DNA of 64,000 nucleotides from Microthyrium microscopicum (Eukaryota; Ascomycota; Dothideomycetes; Microthyriales; Microthyriaceae): NCBI GenBank assembly GCA_010405405.1, contig MU004241.1, forward strand, positions 186,001-250,000. The letters run 5' to 3'. The translations under genes and the position numbers were made by a program. Under the pieces are notes generated by a model. It did not search any database and was not told the origin of the DNA. It was given only the letters and a program-made list of their open reading frames with translations. The number at the start of each line of letters is the position of its first letter. Position 1 is the first letter of the stretch. Positions 45,010-58,087 of the stretch are shown here, piece after piece.

Positions 45010-47753
45010 GTTGTCGACGACTCTTAAATATTCAAGGTAAAACTGAAAGGCATTGATTCAATGTTTAGTACACAGGAAGCTATATGTATTCTCAGAAACC
45101 AAACATTCCATCTTAGCATTTTACGCCACACCACGAATGGTTCCACGGCCCCAAAAGGCAATGAGAAAATCCATGGGATGAAAAGCTTGTATAGATTGTT
45201 TACCAAATCTTCGAACGAGGTAGAGCAAAGTAATACAATTCTACTGGCCAGGTCAAGGTCGTAGCTGTTTATGAAAGCCTCAAATCGCAAGTAATGGCGA
45301 GTTCATTGTAGCTATAGCACCTTATGATCTGAGCCAAAGCATAACAGGGTAACTTAGAGTAATACGACAACCTACGACTGTGGCTGTTGAAAGGGCTGAC
45401 CGGCCAATAAGCATAAATTCTACAACTAGTAGGCTAGGTAGTTGTTCTGTAGTAGCACGAATAGGTGACCCATCCTCACGCCGTCCAGACTTTGACTTGT
45501 TCAGCCTCCTCGTCAATAAGGGTTATATGTGCCAAGTTGTTGAAAGACAGCCGCATCGACAAAGGCCTCAATACGTGTCTAAACAATTGCACATAGCTTC
45601 AGTGTGTAGGTAGACTGACAGGATCACTGGTATGTGTGATGTCCTTGACACTTCGGAGGACTAGTAGAAGCAAAGTTGGAATTATTTGCATTCACCGTGT
45701 GAAAAAGTTGGACATGGGCAGGTCAGTCGATGCCTTCAACGAATATTTTGTTGACAACATGATCACCGATATGGTAGCAAGGGTAGTCATTATTGTCGGA
45801 TCAGATTTCCGAATCAACTATAGTCAAGGATCTTGAATCATAAGAGGGCACTGGCGGTTTCGAGTTCTCGAATAGTTAATATAAATCTTGCTAGTGTACT
45901 TTTCACACATCCACGCAGTCACAGAGACTGAGCGTCAACTACTAGGGTATCGCAACTTCAAATTCAGAGTCTCCCCTTGCGAGCTGTCCGGGTCTTTCTA
46001 AAGACCACTTACTGTCATTGTTTTCTTGGGTTTGCATTGTAGAAAGTTCCATGACTTGCGCGCAGAGTAATTACCTTGGTCTCTTTATAGACTACGGCAA
46101 CTTATATGAATCTTTTGACACTAAGCAATGCAAGTTTAATGCTGCAGCAGCTTATAAACTGGAATGAGCCCATCATTACTAGACTTTGACCCAAGACTGC
46201 TGAGCATGAGAAGATCATCTCCTGGTTTAAGATCATTTCGAGGAATTCTTCCTTCCGAAGACTTTGGCGGCCGTATGCCGGCTGGGCGGCCGATTGATCT
46301 ACCCGAGAGGGTCCCTAGATGATCTTAGCGGGATACCGTACGTTAGCAAGATGGGAAACGCCATCGTCTGTCAAATGTGATGTCCCATGAAGATGATGCA
46401 ATCGCGAAAGCGAGCTCTGGTAGAAGTGCCAAAAAGTTCAGATGCACCGTGTTTAATTTGCAAATCCAACCTCTGTGTGTAAGGCGAGGCTCTAGATAGT
46501 TGTTATTTTGGTCTTCCGGGACGAGGATTCCTTTGGTCTCATAGGAATTTAAACAAAAGACAATTTGTCTTCTCGCGCGGTCAGTGAAGAGTTCATCGAT
46601 TACTCAATATTTAAGCAACGTGGATCAGTAACCGTATCAATCCAGTATAAGTGAAAATAGATTACTGTACTAAAGGGGGAAGTCAAAGCATCTCTGTTGA
46701 GCCAAATACCGAAGGAAATTGTATTTCATGTAGATATTTAGCCCAAGATCTTGTCAATATTGACATCAGGCTTCCGAAATTAAGCTACTCCTGGTCTTAT
46801 CGTGATCGACTTCACTGACTATTGTACAAAGAGATTATTGACACCATCTGATGTCACCAAGTTCTCGAACATGTGATAATATGACCGCATTTGAAAATGT
46901 TCACTGATTGTTGAAGCGTTGATCTTGATGTCAGTTTGCTTCTTCAAGGGCTTGCGCTAAAGTCTCGCAAGGATAAAGAACATCTTCCAAAAAAAAATGA
47001 CATCCATTTCCATCTGCCTTATCACAGAGTTGGCTGTTTAATGTCAGCGTATTCAGTTTCTCTGCTTCGCCATTGGCCTCACAGAAGCCATTTCCTACAT
47101 CTGGTAACAAATATACCTGTCATGACCAATAAGACGGTTAAGACCCTTACTTAGCTTCAGCACAAATTCGATGTATAGGGCCAATAGTAATAGCAGTACA
47201 GTATAGTAACGACCATGGGCCCTGCATGCGTGTATGAAACAACTACTTGACTAATCTGCACATCTCAAGTAGAAGTGAAGTAGGAAATCTCCCTTCAGTA
47301 ACTTGAGAAATACCAATTGCAGAATACCATCCAATAGCAGTGATTTAGTGGACATGAAGTACTTTCTGTTCGTCGTCTCGGCAATGCAAAGTAGCAGAAG
47401 GATGCATGGGCTAGATTGATATCTGGCATTTCCCTCTCTCAGTATCTTGATGGACGTCAGGATTTGGTGCTAGAGAAACCACATGAATAGGGTTGCTACA
47501 AAAAGTTATACCCATGAACCAGGTCAAGCCGAAGAGAGCACGAGGAGCTGGATATATTAAAAACATCGTGGCCCAGCGATCGACATGACATGACATCGGC
47601 ACAGATAATTATGCGAGATATCCAGGACCTTGAAGGTATAAGAAGTCTGGCACAGCCTCGTCGTTGTTTATTCATCGATATTTACTTTCATACTTCACAA
47701 ACTGAGTCTTTTGTAATACCGTGTATTCTATCCTTTCAGATATCAACATCAAT
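45010..47753. other. Gene-poor 2.7 kb
   Basis: No gene supported. Frames up to 88 codons have no features and no consistent splicing. Near 47550-47650 there are TATA-like elements (GGATATATTAAAA, GGTATAAGAAG) that probably belong to the promoter of the tandem-repeat secreted protein starting at 47754. Confidence 0.45.
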
Positions 47754-48600
47754 ATGAAGTTCTCTCTCCTTGCTCTATCAGCTGCCAGCCTTGCTGTCGC
47801 TGCTCCAACGTAAGCTTCAGAATTTTGGAATGGATGTCAGTAGCTAACTGTTTGGAAGTATTCTTGCTGAGCGTCAAGTGCCAGCAACACCAGCCCCTGG
47901 AAGCCCGGAAAGCTTCCAACAAGCCAGCTCAATCATCGGCGGACTCGCTAAGGGCCTCGGAGGATCTCCCGGCGGTGCGGGTATTGGAAGTATTCTTCAA
48001 GGCCTTGCCGATGGCATTGGTGCAGCTGGAAAATCTGGCAAATCCGCCATTGTCGCCCGTCAAGTTCCGGCCACACCAGCCCCAGGAAGCCCAGAAAGCT
48101 TCAAACAAGCCAGCTCAATCATAGGTGGACTTGCAAAGGGCTTAGGAGGAGCGCCAGGCGGCGCTGGTATTGGAAGCATTCTTCAAGGCCTTGCCGATGG
48201 CATCGGTCAAGCTGGCAAATCCGCCATCGTTGCCCGTCAAGTTCCTGCCACACCCGCTCCAGGAAGCCCAGAGAGTTTCAAACAAGCATCTTCAATCATA
48301 GGCGGTCTAGCAAAAGGTGTATCGGGCTCTTCCATCATCCCTGGGGGCGCTGAGATTGGAAAATTGCTTCAAGGTATCGCTGATGGTTTGGCACAGGGAG
48401 CTACAACAGGCAAATCCAACATCGTGGCACGTCAAGCTCCAGCAGGCAGCCCAGAGAGCTTCGCGCAAGCAAGTTCAATCATTGGAGGGCTTGCAAAGGG
48501 AGTTTCTGGCTCTACCCTCATTCCAGGAGGCTCTCAAATTGGAAGCATGCTTCAAGGAATTGCTGATGGTCTGTCGCAAGCAGGCAAGGGCGCTCACTAA
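47754..48600 (+). CDS. Secreted protein of four tandem peptide repeats
   Basis: Exons 47754-47809 and 47859-48600 give 265 residues. Exon 1 encodes a signal peptide (MKFSLLALSAASLAVAAP). A short propeptide ending LAER leads into four repeats of 62, 59, 65 and 55 residues, starting at 47875, 48061, 48238 and 48433. Each starts with Q(V/A)PA and contains GSPESF-QASSIIGGLAKG, a Gly-rich linker, and an amphipathic IG-LLQGIADGL-type helix. Units 1-3 end in GKS-IVAR, so every junction reads ER|Q or AR|Q. There are no cysteines. This layout resembles fungal precursors cut by Kex2-like or other Arg-directed proteases into several related peptides, each able to form an N-terminal pyroglutamate. It also fits a cohesive Gly/Ala-rich surface protein. 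The cut sites are monobasic, which is weak for Kex2. Family unknown to me. Confidence 0.85.
47875..48597 (+). repeat. In-frame tandem repeat array (four units)
   Basis: Units at 47875-48060, 48061-48237, 48238-48432 and 48433-48597. Units 1 and 2 are the closest pair. Units 3 and 4 share the VSGS-IIPGG-type linker instead of LGG-PGGAG. This suggests growth by stepwise duplication of pairs. Confidence 0.9.
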
Positions 48601-49523
48601 ACGGAGAAAGTAGTGAATACAATTCCACGCGCCTTTATGTACAATACGTGGTTGACCAACCAGGCTGCCTTAATTTTGTTAACAAGTCGAAAGGTTGAAG
48701 CAGAAGATAGCAGTATAGTTAATAGTTGAGATTGGATAGACAACAAATGTCTGTTCTTCGTTACTTCAGAACATCTTGCAGCAAGTAGTAAAAGATGATC
48801 AAACGGCTTTAGCTCGTGTCTCAAGATGTAGTCCGTTTGAGGCAGCAAATCTGTACTAAGTAGCTGGAGAACGTTTTACGCTCTTGGTTCCCATCACTCG
48901 CCTACTGGCCACCTGGTGATAATTACGGTTTTCTACCCAGCTGAGCTCTACGATCCGATGGATCGTCCATGAGACATGTGAAATGACCAGGGCGTGAAGG
49001 GCTATATATTGGGATTGGAGGATCTATCGCTACTGTTCATGCTGAGACAGTCAGCCATTTTGTAATTAAACTCGAAAAACTATATCGTGTCTGACACTGT
49101 ATGATAGATCTTGGGTCTGTTACCCGAAATGGTTACCACTAGGACGATGAAGAAAGTGATACAAAGACCAAGTCATAGAGTCACATTCTTGATTCTTAGT
49201 GTAAATTTGCATGGGATATACAATATAATCTATACCAAAAGCCCCGTCTCCAAATGGTTTCAGAGTGATCTCAACAACTAGTGACCAATAGGCGCCGTCT
49301 TGCTCAAGGCAAGCTCCTACAGGGCCGATAGAAGCCCACAACTTGATCCACAGAGCCCTGACCTGTCACAGATTGTCTTAGTACTTCATATTGCTCGCCA
49401 TAATAGTGTTTGTTAAGGGACTTGGCAACCTCAACCACCGCAAGCACGTTTCCATCTTTACTGAGCCGATGAGCCAACAGTTATACTGGCAAGAATTGTG
49501 TAGCAGCCGAATCCACGACCACA
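48601..49523. other. Intergenic region
   Basis: No gene supported. Small minus-strand frames (up to 83 codons) have no features. The right end is the promoter of the Zn2Cys6 gene. Confidence 0.5.
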
Positions 49524-51537
49524 ATGTCTTCACCCAATCAGCCGGTCGCTGGTTTAGAAAGCAATGAAGTTACAGCAGCAGGGTCATTGACCGTTTCCGA
49601 CCCACCCCCCGGGCTCAAGAAATCACGAGCGAGTAAACCCAAATCAAAGAATGGTTGCTTGACATGCAAGTAAGCTCTTTGATGGAAAACCACCAATCAT
49701 TAAAGCAACTAACGTAGACAGAAAACGCAGAATAAAGTGTGATGAACGCATGCCAGAGTGTGTGAGGTTAGTATTCAGCAACCATAGTCGCCTTCCTTTT
49801 CATAACCTTTTCATAAAGTACTAAGCCTGGTTCAGATGTCTGGGCATGGGACTTCGCTGCGCCGGATATGGCATACCTTCAAGATCAGCAAAACCTCGCT
49901 ACAAGACTAACCAATCTCCGGGATCGCCATGTTCTCCTTTACCTCTAATGAGACTCTCTTCAAGTTTCCCAGTGAGGAACTCTCTGGAATCACGCGCTAT
50001 TGAACTACTACTCACAACGATCTCGCCTAGGCTGGGTTACTCTTATCGTTCTTTTTGGATCAAGGAAATGTTCCAGGTCGGATATCAAGAACCTGCAGTA
50101 CGAGATGCCATGATCTCACTTTCATTATCGTACGAGCATAACAGCATTCAGGAAGGTCTTATGGGCTCCGAGAAGGAACCAGACAAGCACTCAACTCTGC
50201 ACTACTACAACTCCGCAATTCGTTATCTTCACAAACAGCTTCAAGACCCATCGTCCATACGAGTTCCGCTCACCATATGTCTCATATTTGCTTGCATAGA
50301 CTGCATACGGCGCGACAGCGCGGCAGCTCTCAACCACATCAGAGGCGGCGTCCAGCTCTTAGAGCTCTGGCGCAACCGCAACCAAGACAGTGATGTCAAC
50401 GTCAACGGTTCTAGTTTCGAGGCGAGCGAGTTTGCCGCCATCGAGGAAGTAATGGTTCCCATGTTCACCTGGCTCAACATGGTGTCCACAACTTTCGGCG
50501 CGCCCTTGCTCGATCTCTCTACTAGCAAGCACACTGAAGACCCACTGCCCGTCTTCCTCAAAGCAACAGCTCACATGAGCAGCTTCGCCGGCGCCATACA
50601 AAGCATGCTCAACCACGTCGACGTCTCCTTCCGCTTCTTGCGAGCATACGGTTTGACAAAATACGAAGCCACCATAGATCCCTTCATCGCCACGCAACAG
50701 GCTAATCTGCTCGCCAACCTCGACTCCTGGCGCCACGACTTTGACGTCTTCGTCGCAACTGGCGCCGACAAGGCCAACTGTCTTCCCTCCACCGTCGATC
50801 TAATCCTCTCCTCCTGGCTAGCAATCCGCATCTGGCTCGAAAGCTGTCTCGAACCCACCGAATGCGTCTGGGACAAATACAGAACCGAATTCTCACAAAT
50901 TCTCGAACTCGCCGCCAACTCCGTCGACGACACGCAGCGCTTCCCAGACGCGTTGAGCAGAAGCTTCACGTTTGAGCTCGGTTGCATACCCGCCCTGCAA
51001 TTCGTCGCATGGAAATGCCGCTACCCACACATCCGGCGGCGCGCCCTACGTTTGCTACGCCAGTGTCCGCGCCGTGAATGCATCTTCGACAGCCGCTACG
51101 GGACCATGCTATACGAGCGCGTCATGAGCATTGAAGAAGCCTCCTTTGGCCTACGACGCGGCGAATTACCGCTTCCCGATCTCCTGCCACCCGAATCGGC
51201 GCGAGTGCACAATATTGATTTACCACCACTACCAGCAACCCGGCACGGAAAGCCAGTGAACTTTTTGACGAAGCCGCGCGGTCCACTAGGCCCGTGGGAC
51301 GTCAAGGCAGAGTACATGAATCTGAGTGGCTTTGAGCTTTTACAGTGGTATGCTGTGGTGGGACGGGATCGGGAGAAGACGCCAGAGGTGATGCGGATGG
51401 AGGAAGTGACGAGTATACCGACGCCGATCAATATTGATTGGAATACGAGGATTGATACTTCTGGGCCGCCGGTGGGATGGCATGCGATTAACCATGAGGC
51501 TGAGCTGGCGGTGGAGATACCAGTATCTGCTACTTGA
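49524..51537 (+). CDS. Zn2Cys6 transcription factor with fungal-specific domain
   Basis: A nuclear DNA-binding regulator. Three exons (49524-49669, 49722-49766, 49836-51537) in phase give 630 residues. The DNA-binding cluster is split by both introns: NGCLTCK, then KRRIKCDERMPECVR, then CLGMGLRCAGYG. This gives six Cys in C-x2-C-x6-C-x6-C-x2-C-x6-C order, followed by a short basic linker. The long third exon carries the fungal-specific domain of the Fungal_trans_2 type: LSSSFPVRNSLESRAIELLLTT, a YHSFW-like block, RDAMISLSLSYEH, YYNSAIRYLHKQL and LTICLIFACIDCIRRDSAAALNHIRGGVQLLE. Target genes cannot be read from sequence. The neighbouring tandem-repeat secreted gene and Nup159 give no clear pathway hint. 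Confidence 0.93.
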
Positions 51538-52387
51538 GGATAGAGAGACATCAGAGCTTAGTCGTTGAAGTACGTGAGCCATTGAAATGGATGTTGGCAT
51601 CGATTTCATTGCCAGCCATTACTCCTTTTAGTCGACTACCGTAGTACGTTGCCATCACAGTCGATCCTACGATCAACACCCGTGCATAGTATGGAAAATA
51701 TACCTAGCCTTCCATAGCTTGTGGAGCATTCTGCCAGCTACAAATCATGGGATACTCTGTCAAAAAGACTCACCTAGTCTGACGCCTTAAAGATCAGCCG
51801 CATTTAATTAGGGATGAGCAAGAGTAAGTAGCTTACATGCCAAGAGAGCAAAAGTCGATGTATTGGAGGGAGTCTTCAATCACAGACAACATAGATCTTA
51901 TTTATCTTTGCACCATTGGTACGGACAGCGTTTTCTGTTGTAAAGGGGAACTATCAAACCTATATAGGTTAACATAGACGTATCTGCCTTGAGAAAAGCA
52001 TAACCATGGGCAGAAATCGGCGACATCTCAAGATACATAGTCTTCATAGTCAATGTGACGAAAAGGGCTATTATTTTCGGCAAACGTTGGCGTGCAAGAC
52101 TGCCGGATCAAGTTTACGGAATCTTGAAACGCAAAAGATCAGACAATGAATGCTTTGGCCGCATTCACATTGGCAGCCACTTTAGATAGATTAGTAGCCT
52201 AGGAGCTGATGAGGCTGTGAGAAGTGAGCTACGAATAATGAGACTCACAGGCTTGTTTTTGGTTGCAGATTAGCTTTAATGTGAAGACGACTCGAATCGC
52301 GTCAACAAACTTGAATCACAGCAAGAAATCCACCCCTGAAACGTATTCAACTACATTCATCTACCAATCCAACTACCTCTTCCTAAC
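51538..52387. other. Convergent intergenic region
   Basis: The 3' ends of the Zn2Cys6 gene (+) and of Nup159 (-) face each other. No gene supported. Confidence 0.5.
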
Positions 52388-55300
52388 CTATGGTGTTCCG
52401 ACAGGTGCTCGCAACGCTCTCACCCGCTCTAGCACCGACCGTCTCCGCGCTCGCACATCTACTACCCAAGCCGTCCGTCCATCTTCCTCCTCGTCAATAC
52501 GGTCTACAACACCATAACTCTTGCCACGCACTGGACTACCTTTCAGACTGCTCACGCTAGCATCCATAAATCCAAGTTTACGCAGCTGAACTTCGAGTAC
52601 ATCGACATCACCACTGCGCTTCTCTACCATTCCCGTCATCTTGCGTATCGTACGCTCAACCGCCTCCACGCTCGGTGCATTTTGTGCATCTGCACGTACA
52701 AGTTTTGCATGCGCCATTGCGAGTGCGGCCTCCGCTTCTGCCACACCCTTGCGGAATTGAGCAAGCTGATTGTTCAAGTTACGCTGAAGTGTAGCAGCAG
52801 CTGGATCCAGAGGTGCTGCACGTCGACGTTCACGCGCAGATGGATCAGTGTGCGCGGCGAGAAAAGTTCGCATTTTGCGGGCGTCATCGCGCGCACTGCG
52901 TAGACTCCGGTTAACAGCAGCGAGGGGTGGTAGGAGAGAGAGGATGTTGTCAACAGATTCTTGGACGAGATCTTGATCCAGAGTCTGTTCAACGTGTTCC
53001 AGATGAGTGACTTCGTCGAGGGTCCAGACGCGGGAGTGGTCGGAGAGATCAGTGCCGTCAGGGAGGGCGTCTGAGGCCAATTCGGTGTGACCCGCAACAA
53101 ATGAGGAAAGGGAACGGGAGTTGCGGCCAAGTGTGTCGATCATGCTGTTGATGTCGCGATAGACTCGCTCTGCATTGCCAGCAGGGCCATCCATAGAGAC
53201 TAAACCAGCGTAATCTTGATGTGCGATGAACGGCTCCAAGGCGAGAGTGGGTTCGATTGGCTGAGCGAGAAGAGCGCGGATTTCTTCATCAGCGTCATCA
53301 TGGAGATCAGAGACAGCATCATTTCGAGGAGCTTGTTCGGGAAGAGGTTGTTCTGATGATCGAACAATATGGGCGGGTTGAGGAACAGCATTTTGTTGAG
53401 CTTGGCTCATGGAAGGTGGAGGGCCTGAGATTGGAGGACGAACTGGAGATGGTGATCGGGGTGAGTCCTGTTCCTGAGGAGGTGGGAATGAATATGGTGG
53501 TATTCCAGAAGGAGTTGTGGATGCGCCTAGATTAGGGAAAGTTCGAGGAGGGCCAGACATTGGTGGTGTTGGCACTGGGGGCGGTATGCCAGAACTCTCT
53601 CCCAATGGAGACGACGAGTATGGTTGTTGGCCACGTAGCCCTTGAACGGACTTTGGCATTGGCGGAGTATTCGAAAATGGTGTGCTGACTGGTTGGAAGG
53701 GAGAAGATCCAGTATCTCCACTGCCTGGCGGTGATTGATTCATCCCCATTCGAGGCGGTGTTACGACAACCTCACTCGTGTGATTACTGTCCTCTGGTTC
53801 CGGTGATTCATCTTCGAACTCGTCCTCTTCATCCTCTTCTTCGTCTTCCTCCTGGCTGCCATCTTCATCGTCTCCTTCTCCATCGTCCTCGGCGTCATCA
53901 TTCTCTATTGATCGCATGACACGCGGCTCTTTAGTGGATGATTCTTCGGAAGATGGACCAGTAGCTGGAGACGATGCGGGTTTCGAAGTGACCTGTGGAG
54001 GCTCCGGTCGTATGGACTGCTTTGCTTCGGGTGACGCTGGAGTTTGCGTAATTCCTGGTTGTGGTGATCGACTAGTCGATGCTTCTGGGATATCAAACAA
54101 ACCTCTCTTGGGCTTGTCCGGGTCCTCTTTGACAACAGGACTGAATAGTGATCGCTGTGGCGCATCGGCCTTTGGCTCTTGATTTGAAGAGCCAAGACCC
54201 AAAGATCCGAATCCCATGTTACTGAACGAGCTCTTTCCATCCGCCTCATCTTCAGTACCTTTTTCTTTTGCTGTCTCGCCAGGTATGAATAACGAAGGAG
54301 CTTTGAACGGGCTCTGTTCCCCGAATAGCTTTGGTCGAGTTTCGGGCTGAGGTGTTGCATCATCATCCATCTCTTCTTCTTTTGATTTGCTTTCGCTCGG
54401 CGCGGGAAAGGATGACTGTTGACCAAAAGGTGTTGCCGCCGCCGACGGAGCCCCGAAGCTTGAATTGCCGAGCAGCGATTGGTTAGCAAGCGTCGAGCCA
54501 CCTGTACCAGAGTCAATCGACACTGTGGAGCCAAAACTAGGTTGTGAACTCATACCACCAAAGTTAGATGTTTGTGTAGATGTCAGAGGTGCACCACTGG
54601 CAAACGCCGGCTTGGCAGCATTGCCACCAGCAGCTGCAAAAGGAGATGCCATTGGGGATTTCGTTGTTCCCATTGACCCAAACGGCGAGGATGCTGCCGT
54701 AGGAGACCCAAACTTTGCAAAGCCAGACCGTTGTGATGCATTGCCTCCAAATGGAACTGCAGGTTGAGCCATGGTAGTAGGAGAAGCAAAAGAACTAGGA
54801 GCGGATGGCTTTCCAAAAGCTGCAGCCCCAAAAGCAGGCTGTCCAAAAGCAGAGGCTCCAAAGGCAGGTTGTGCAGGTTTTCCCATCTGGGATGGCTGAC
54901 CAAATGCTGCTGAAGCTGCTGCCGGTTTTCCAAGCTGCGATGGCTGGCCAAACGCTGCGGGAATTGTAGGTTTTCCAAACGACGAGGCTCCAAAAGCAGG
55001 CTGTGCAGGCTTTCCCATCTGTGATGGCTGACCGAATGCTGCGGGGGCTGCTGCCGGTTTTCCAAGCTGAGAGGGAGATCCAAATCCTGTAGCTCCAAAT
55101 GGCGATTGTGCTGGTTGGCTCGCAATTGGCGATATAGCTTGCGCTGGCGCGTTCGATGTTGCTGCGCCTTCAGGAAAAGCCAGGCCTGGACATGGAATGG
55201 AGTTTTGAACAGCTGCGTCGTTGACAAACCACCATGATCGGAGGAAACCTTCGTAATTAAGAACGGTTAAAGCAGGCAAGGTTTTAGACGATTCATCTAG

Positions 55301-56567
55301 AGTATCGTCTCCAGGAACAGGATTCCGGACTTTCTCTTTGCTAGAATAATCCAGTGACATGCCGATGGGGTAAGTATCGGAGTCCCCTGACTGAGCGTAG
55401 GGTAAGGTAGCGCGCCGAACTTCTTCTTCCATTTCAGTAAAGACGTAGGTATTCGTTATTTCACTGGCTTCTCGATGAGTGCTGAGTGGGCTTGTTGACT
55501 TGGTAAACAGGCCAATGTTTGATGCCGCAGTGGTCGTAACGAAAACAGCATCTTTCAATGGCTCCCATTCACGTATGCGGGCAGTCAAAAATGCTGCAGG
55601 AAATCGCTGATGCACGCCAAACGCGGGTTCTATCACAGAAAATTGAAAGTCAAATTGACTTCGATCCTTGTTTGTTCGCACGTAATGATAACACGACACA
55701 GGGGGGTTGTCCAAGTCTGGGTTTGCTGGGCAGTGCATTGTTAGGAATTCATCATTCGCAAGCCATACTATAGATGCCACTGGCAAGAATTAGCACATTT
55801 CAGAAACGACATGGGATCAATCGATACTTACTGTAATTTCCCGATAACATGCTTGGAGGTTTTGGTATTGTAGCTTTGATGTTGCCATTCATATCAATCT
55901 GGACCGCAGTGCCATCTTCAAGTCCAGCGAGGAGTTGTTTACCTCGGACGCTCCACGCAACGGATGTAACCCCGTCTTTGATAGATGATCCGAACTTTTG
56001 TTCTTGAAAATTTGCCAACATCAGATGACCATTGGCCATCAATACTGCAACAATATGTGCAAATTCGGGTGCTGGATTTGGAGCCAAGTTCTTGACCGCT
56101 ACACCATCGGTGGGAAGCTCAAAAGCAGGCTCGGTTTGTTTATTTATTAGCGCTTCAACACTATGCGCAGCCAATCCACCTCCAGATTCTGCTGCCAGTA
56201 TCAAACAGGATTCATCTGACGTGAATGCAACATGAGAGAGACGCGGAACTGGCATGACAAGGTCTGGGTCCAGATCGCTGATTTCTTGCTTTGTTTCGGC
56301 TGCATCTTTGAAAGCTTTCCGTATACGATCTGTTGATGTAAGAAGAAGACTGCTTGGACCCGCAGCTGCAAGCAAGCTTTTCCGTGAGGCTATGCTCAAT
56401 AGAGAAGATGTGGTCAATGGTGGTTGATCCTGGGGCCATGCTACTGGGAGCTTGACTTTAACGTCTCCAGCAAGAGCTGTAAAACCCAGACTGGTAACAT
56501 CGATTTCAGGAATTGTAGGACGTTCGGGGCCGCCTTCAGGAAAAAATGGATCCGATCCGAATGACAT
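52388..56567 (-). CDS. NUP159: Nucleoporin Nup159 (Nup214 family)
   Basis: A cytoplasmic-face nuclear pore component that recruits the mRNA export helicase Dbp5. Two exons (56567-55832 and 55779-52388) give 1,375 residues, usual for the family. The first 400 or so residues form the predicted beta-propeller (FTALAGDVKVKLP, SVAWSVRGKQLLAGLEDGT, SIVWLANDEFLTMH). Next comes an FG region, about residues 460-800, with many SxFG/AFG units and repeats of the AFGQPSQ(M/L)GKPA block. After that, around residues 890-945, is a strongly acidic stretch, then a Ser/Pro region with PPxS motifs. The last 250 or so residues are rich in Glu, Leu, Arg and Lys and look coiled-coil (LVQESVDNILSLLPPLAAVN, SVEAVERTIRKMTGMVEKR), matching the Nup82/Nsp1-binding C-terminus. 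Divergently transcribed from the proteasome gene at 57226. Confidence 0.92.
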
Positions 56568-57225
56568 TTTCGCGAGAATGTGCCTTGTATTACGCCCAAA
56601 GGGCAGGATTATGTCGTGTCGTTGACTAGGCTTTCAAAAGTCTAGTGGTTCATTGAGGATTGCGCCGGAGTTTTTGGAAGCGCAACGGATTGTGGAACGG
56701 CAAGACGCTGGGGGGAAAACAAAGCCGCGCTGTAAAGATATCAGGCCCGGGAAGGACAGCAATTCGCAGGTTGGTTTGCCCAGTCGAGCGCTAAGGCAGG
56801 AATTTGTAGAACGCCGCAAAATAAGGTAGAGAAGACAGTCCTAGATTGTGTTAATACAACAACGACTTCTCAGGGAGCATTCGAAACACTGACAAAGTCT
56901 GAGGATTATAGGCGGATTCTGTGGACAAAGATGCAAGGTGAGAATGAGAGATGGGAGTTGGCAATGAAATGTCGCGATGCATGAATTAGGCGCGTCGTTG
57001 GAGGTCTTCTCTCAAGTCTTGGCAGGCACACTGATTGGCCAGGCACAAGGGAGCTTGGGGCGCCAGGGCTAGGGTTCCTTGAGCAAGGCGACAGCCAGCT
57101 TCATCATCCAACTCATTGTGTGAGCTCCCCAACAACCACTCCACCAAACCTGTAACTCATCAACTCTTCCGTCCTTCTCCCATATCTCCCGACTCATTCT
57201 AAACTATACCCGCCAGCTCATCATC
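56568..57225. promoter_or_regulatory. Divergent promoter of Nup159 and PUP1
   Basis: 658 bp between two divergent housekeeping genes. A C/T-rich tract precedes PUP1 (57130-57220). I did not recognise a proteasome-type (Rpn4-like) element with certainty. No gene. Confidence 0.45.
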
Positions 57226-58087
57226 ATGGGAGGATTCGACTTTAGCAACCACAACAGAAATGTTGCTCTTCACGCCAAGGGCATGCCACTTCCCAAAGCC
57301 ACAAGCACCGGTACAACTATTGTCGGATGTCTGTTTGATGGAGGAGTAGTAATTGCTGCTGATACAAGAGCTACAAGTGGTCCTATTGTTGCCGACAAGG
57401 TATTGCATGCCAGCATGTGACCAATGAGCTGAGGACTAACCATAATAGAACTGCGAGAAGCTTCATTACATCGCTCCCAACATCTGGTGCGCTGGTGCAG
57501 GTACAGCTGCCGATACAGAGTTTACCACCGCTCTAATGGCATCCAATCTCGAACTTCACTCCCTCTCCACCGGCCGCAAACCACGTGTCGTTACATGCAT
57601 GACTATGCTCAAACAACATCTCTTCAGATACCAAGGACACATTGGCGCATACCTAGTTGTCGCCGGATGCGACCCAACAGGCTCTCATCTCTTCACAGTT
57701 CACGCTCACGGCTCGACCGACAAACTCCCATACGTTACCATGGGCTCTGGATCATTAGCGGCCATGTCGGTGTTTGAAACATCATGGCAAGGCAACATGA
57801 CCAGAGACGAGGCTGTCAAATTGTGCTCAGAAGCTATTATGGCTGGTATCTTCAACGATTTGGGATCCGGAAGCAACGTTGACGTGTGTGTCATCACCCC
57901 GGAAAAGGCGACTCTTCTCCGCAATTACATAACACCTAATGTGCGAGAAAAGAAGTTACGCAACTACAAATTCCCCAAAGGCACGACGGCGGTATTGAAC
58001 GAGAAGGTGATTACCAAGGAAGACATCAGCAAATATGTGACTGTACACGAGCTCCAGGATGATGAGGCTATGGATGTGGATTCGTAG
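57226..58087 (+). CDS. PUP1: 20S proteasome subunit beta-2 (trypsin-like)
   Basis: A catalytic subunit of the 20S core. Two exons (57226-57399 and 57449-58087) in phase give 270 residues. A 29-residue propeptide ([13 protein letters not shown]...ATSTG) is followed by the mature N-terminus TTIVG at Thr30, the catalytic nucleophile exposed by autoprocessing. Beta-2 signatures include [37 protein letters not shown] and [21 protein letters not shown]. The C-terminal extension ([12 protein letters not shown]...) wraps the neighbouring beta-3 subunit in this family. Divergent from Nup159. Confidence 0.96.

Noticed and set aside
46263-46294. Repeated GGCGGCCG motifs
   Set aside because: Only two short copies; no larger structure around them.
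47754-48600. Classical Kex2 (KR/RR) precursor or hydrophobin
   Set aside because: Junctions are AR|Q or ER|Q without dibasic sites, and there are no cysteines, so neither class fits as such.
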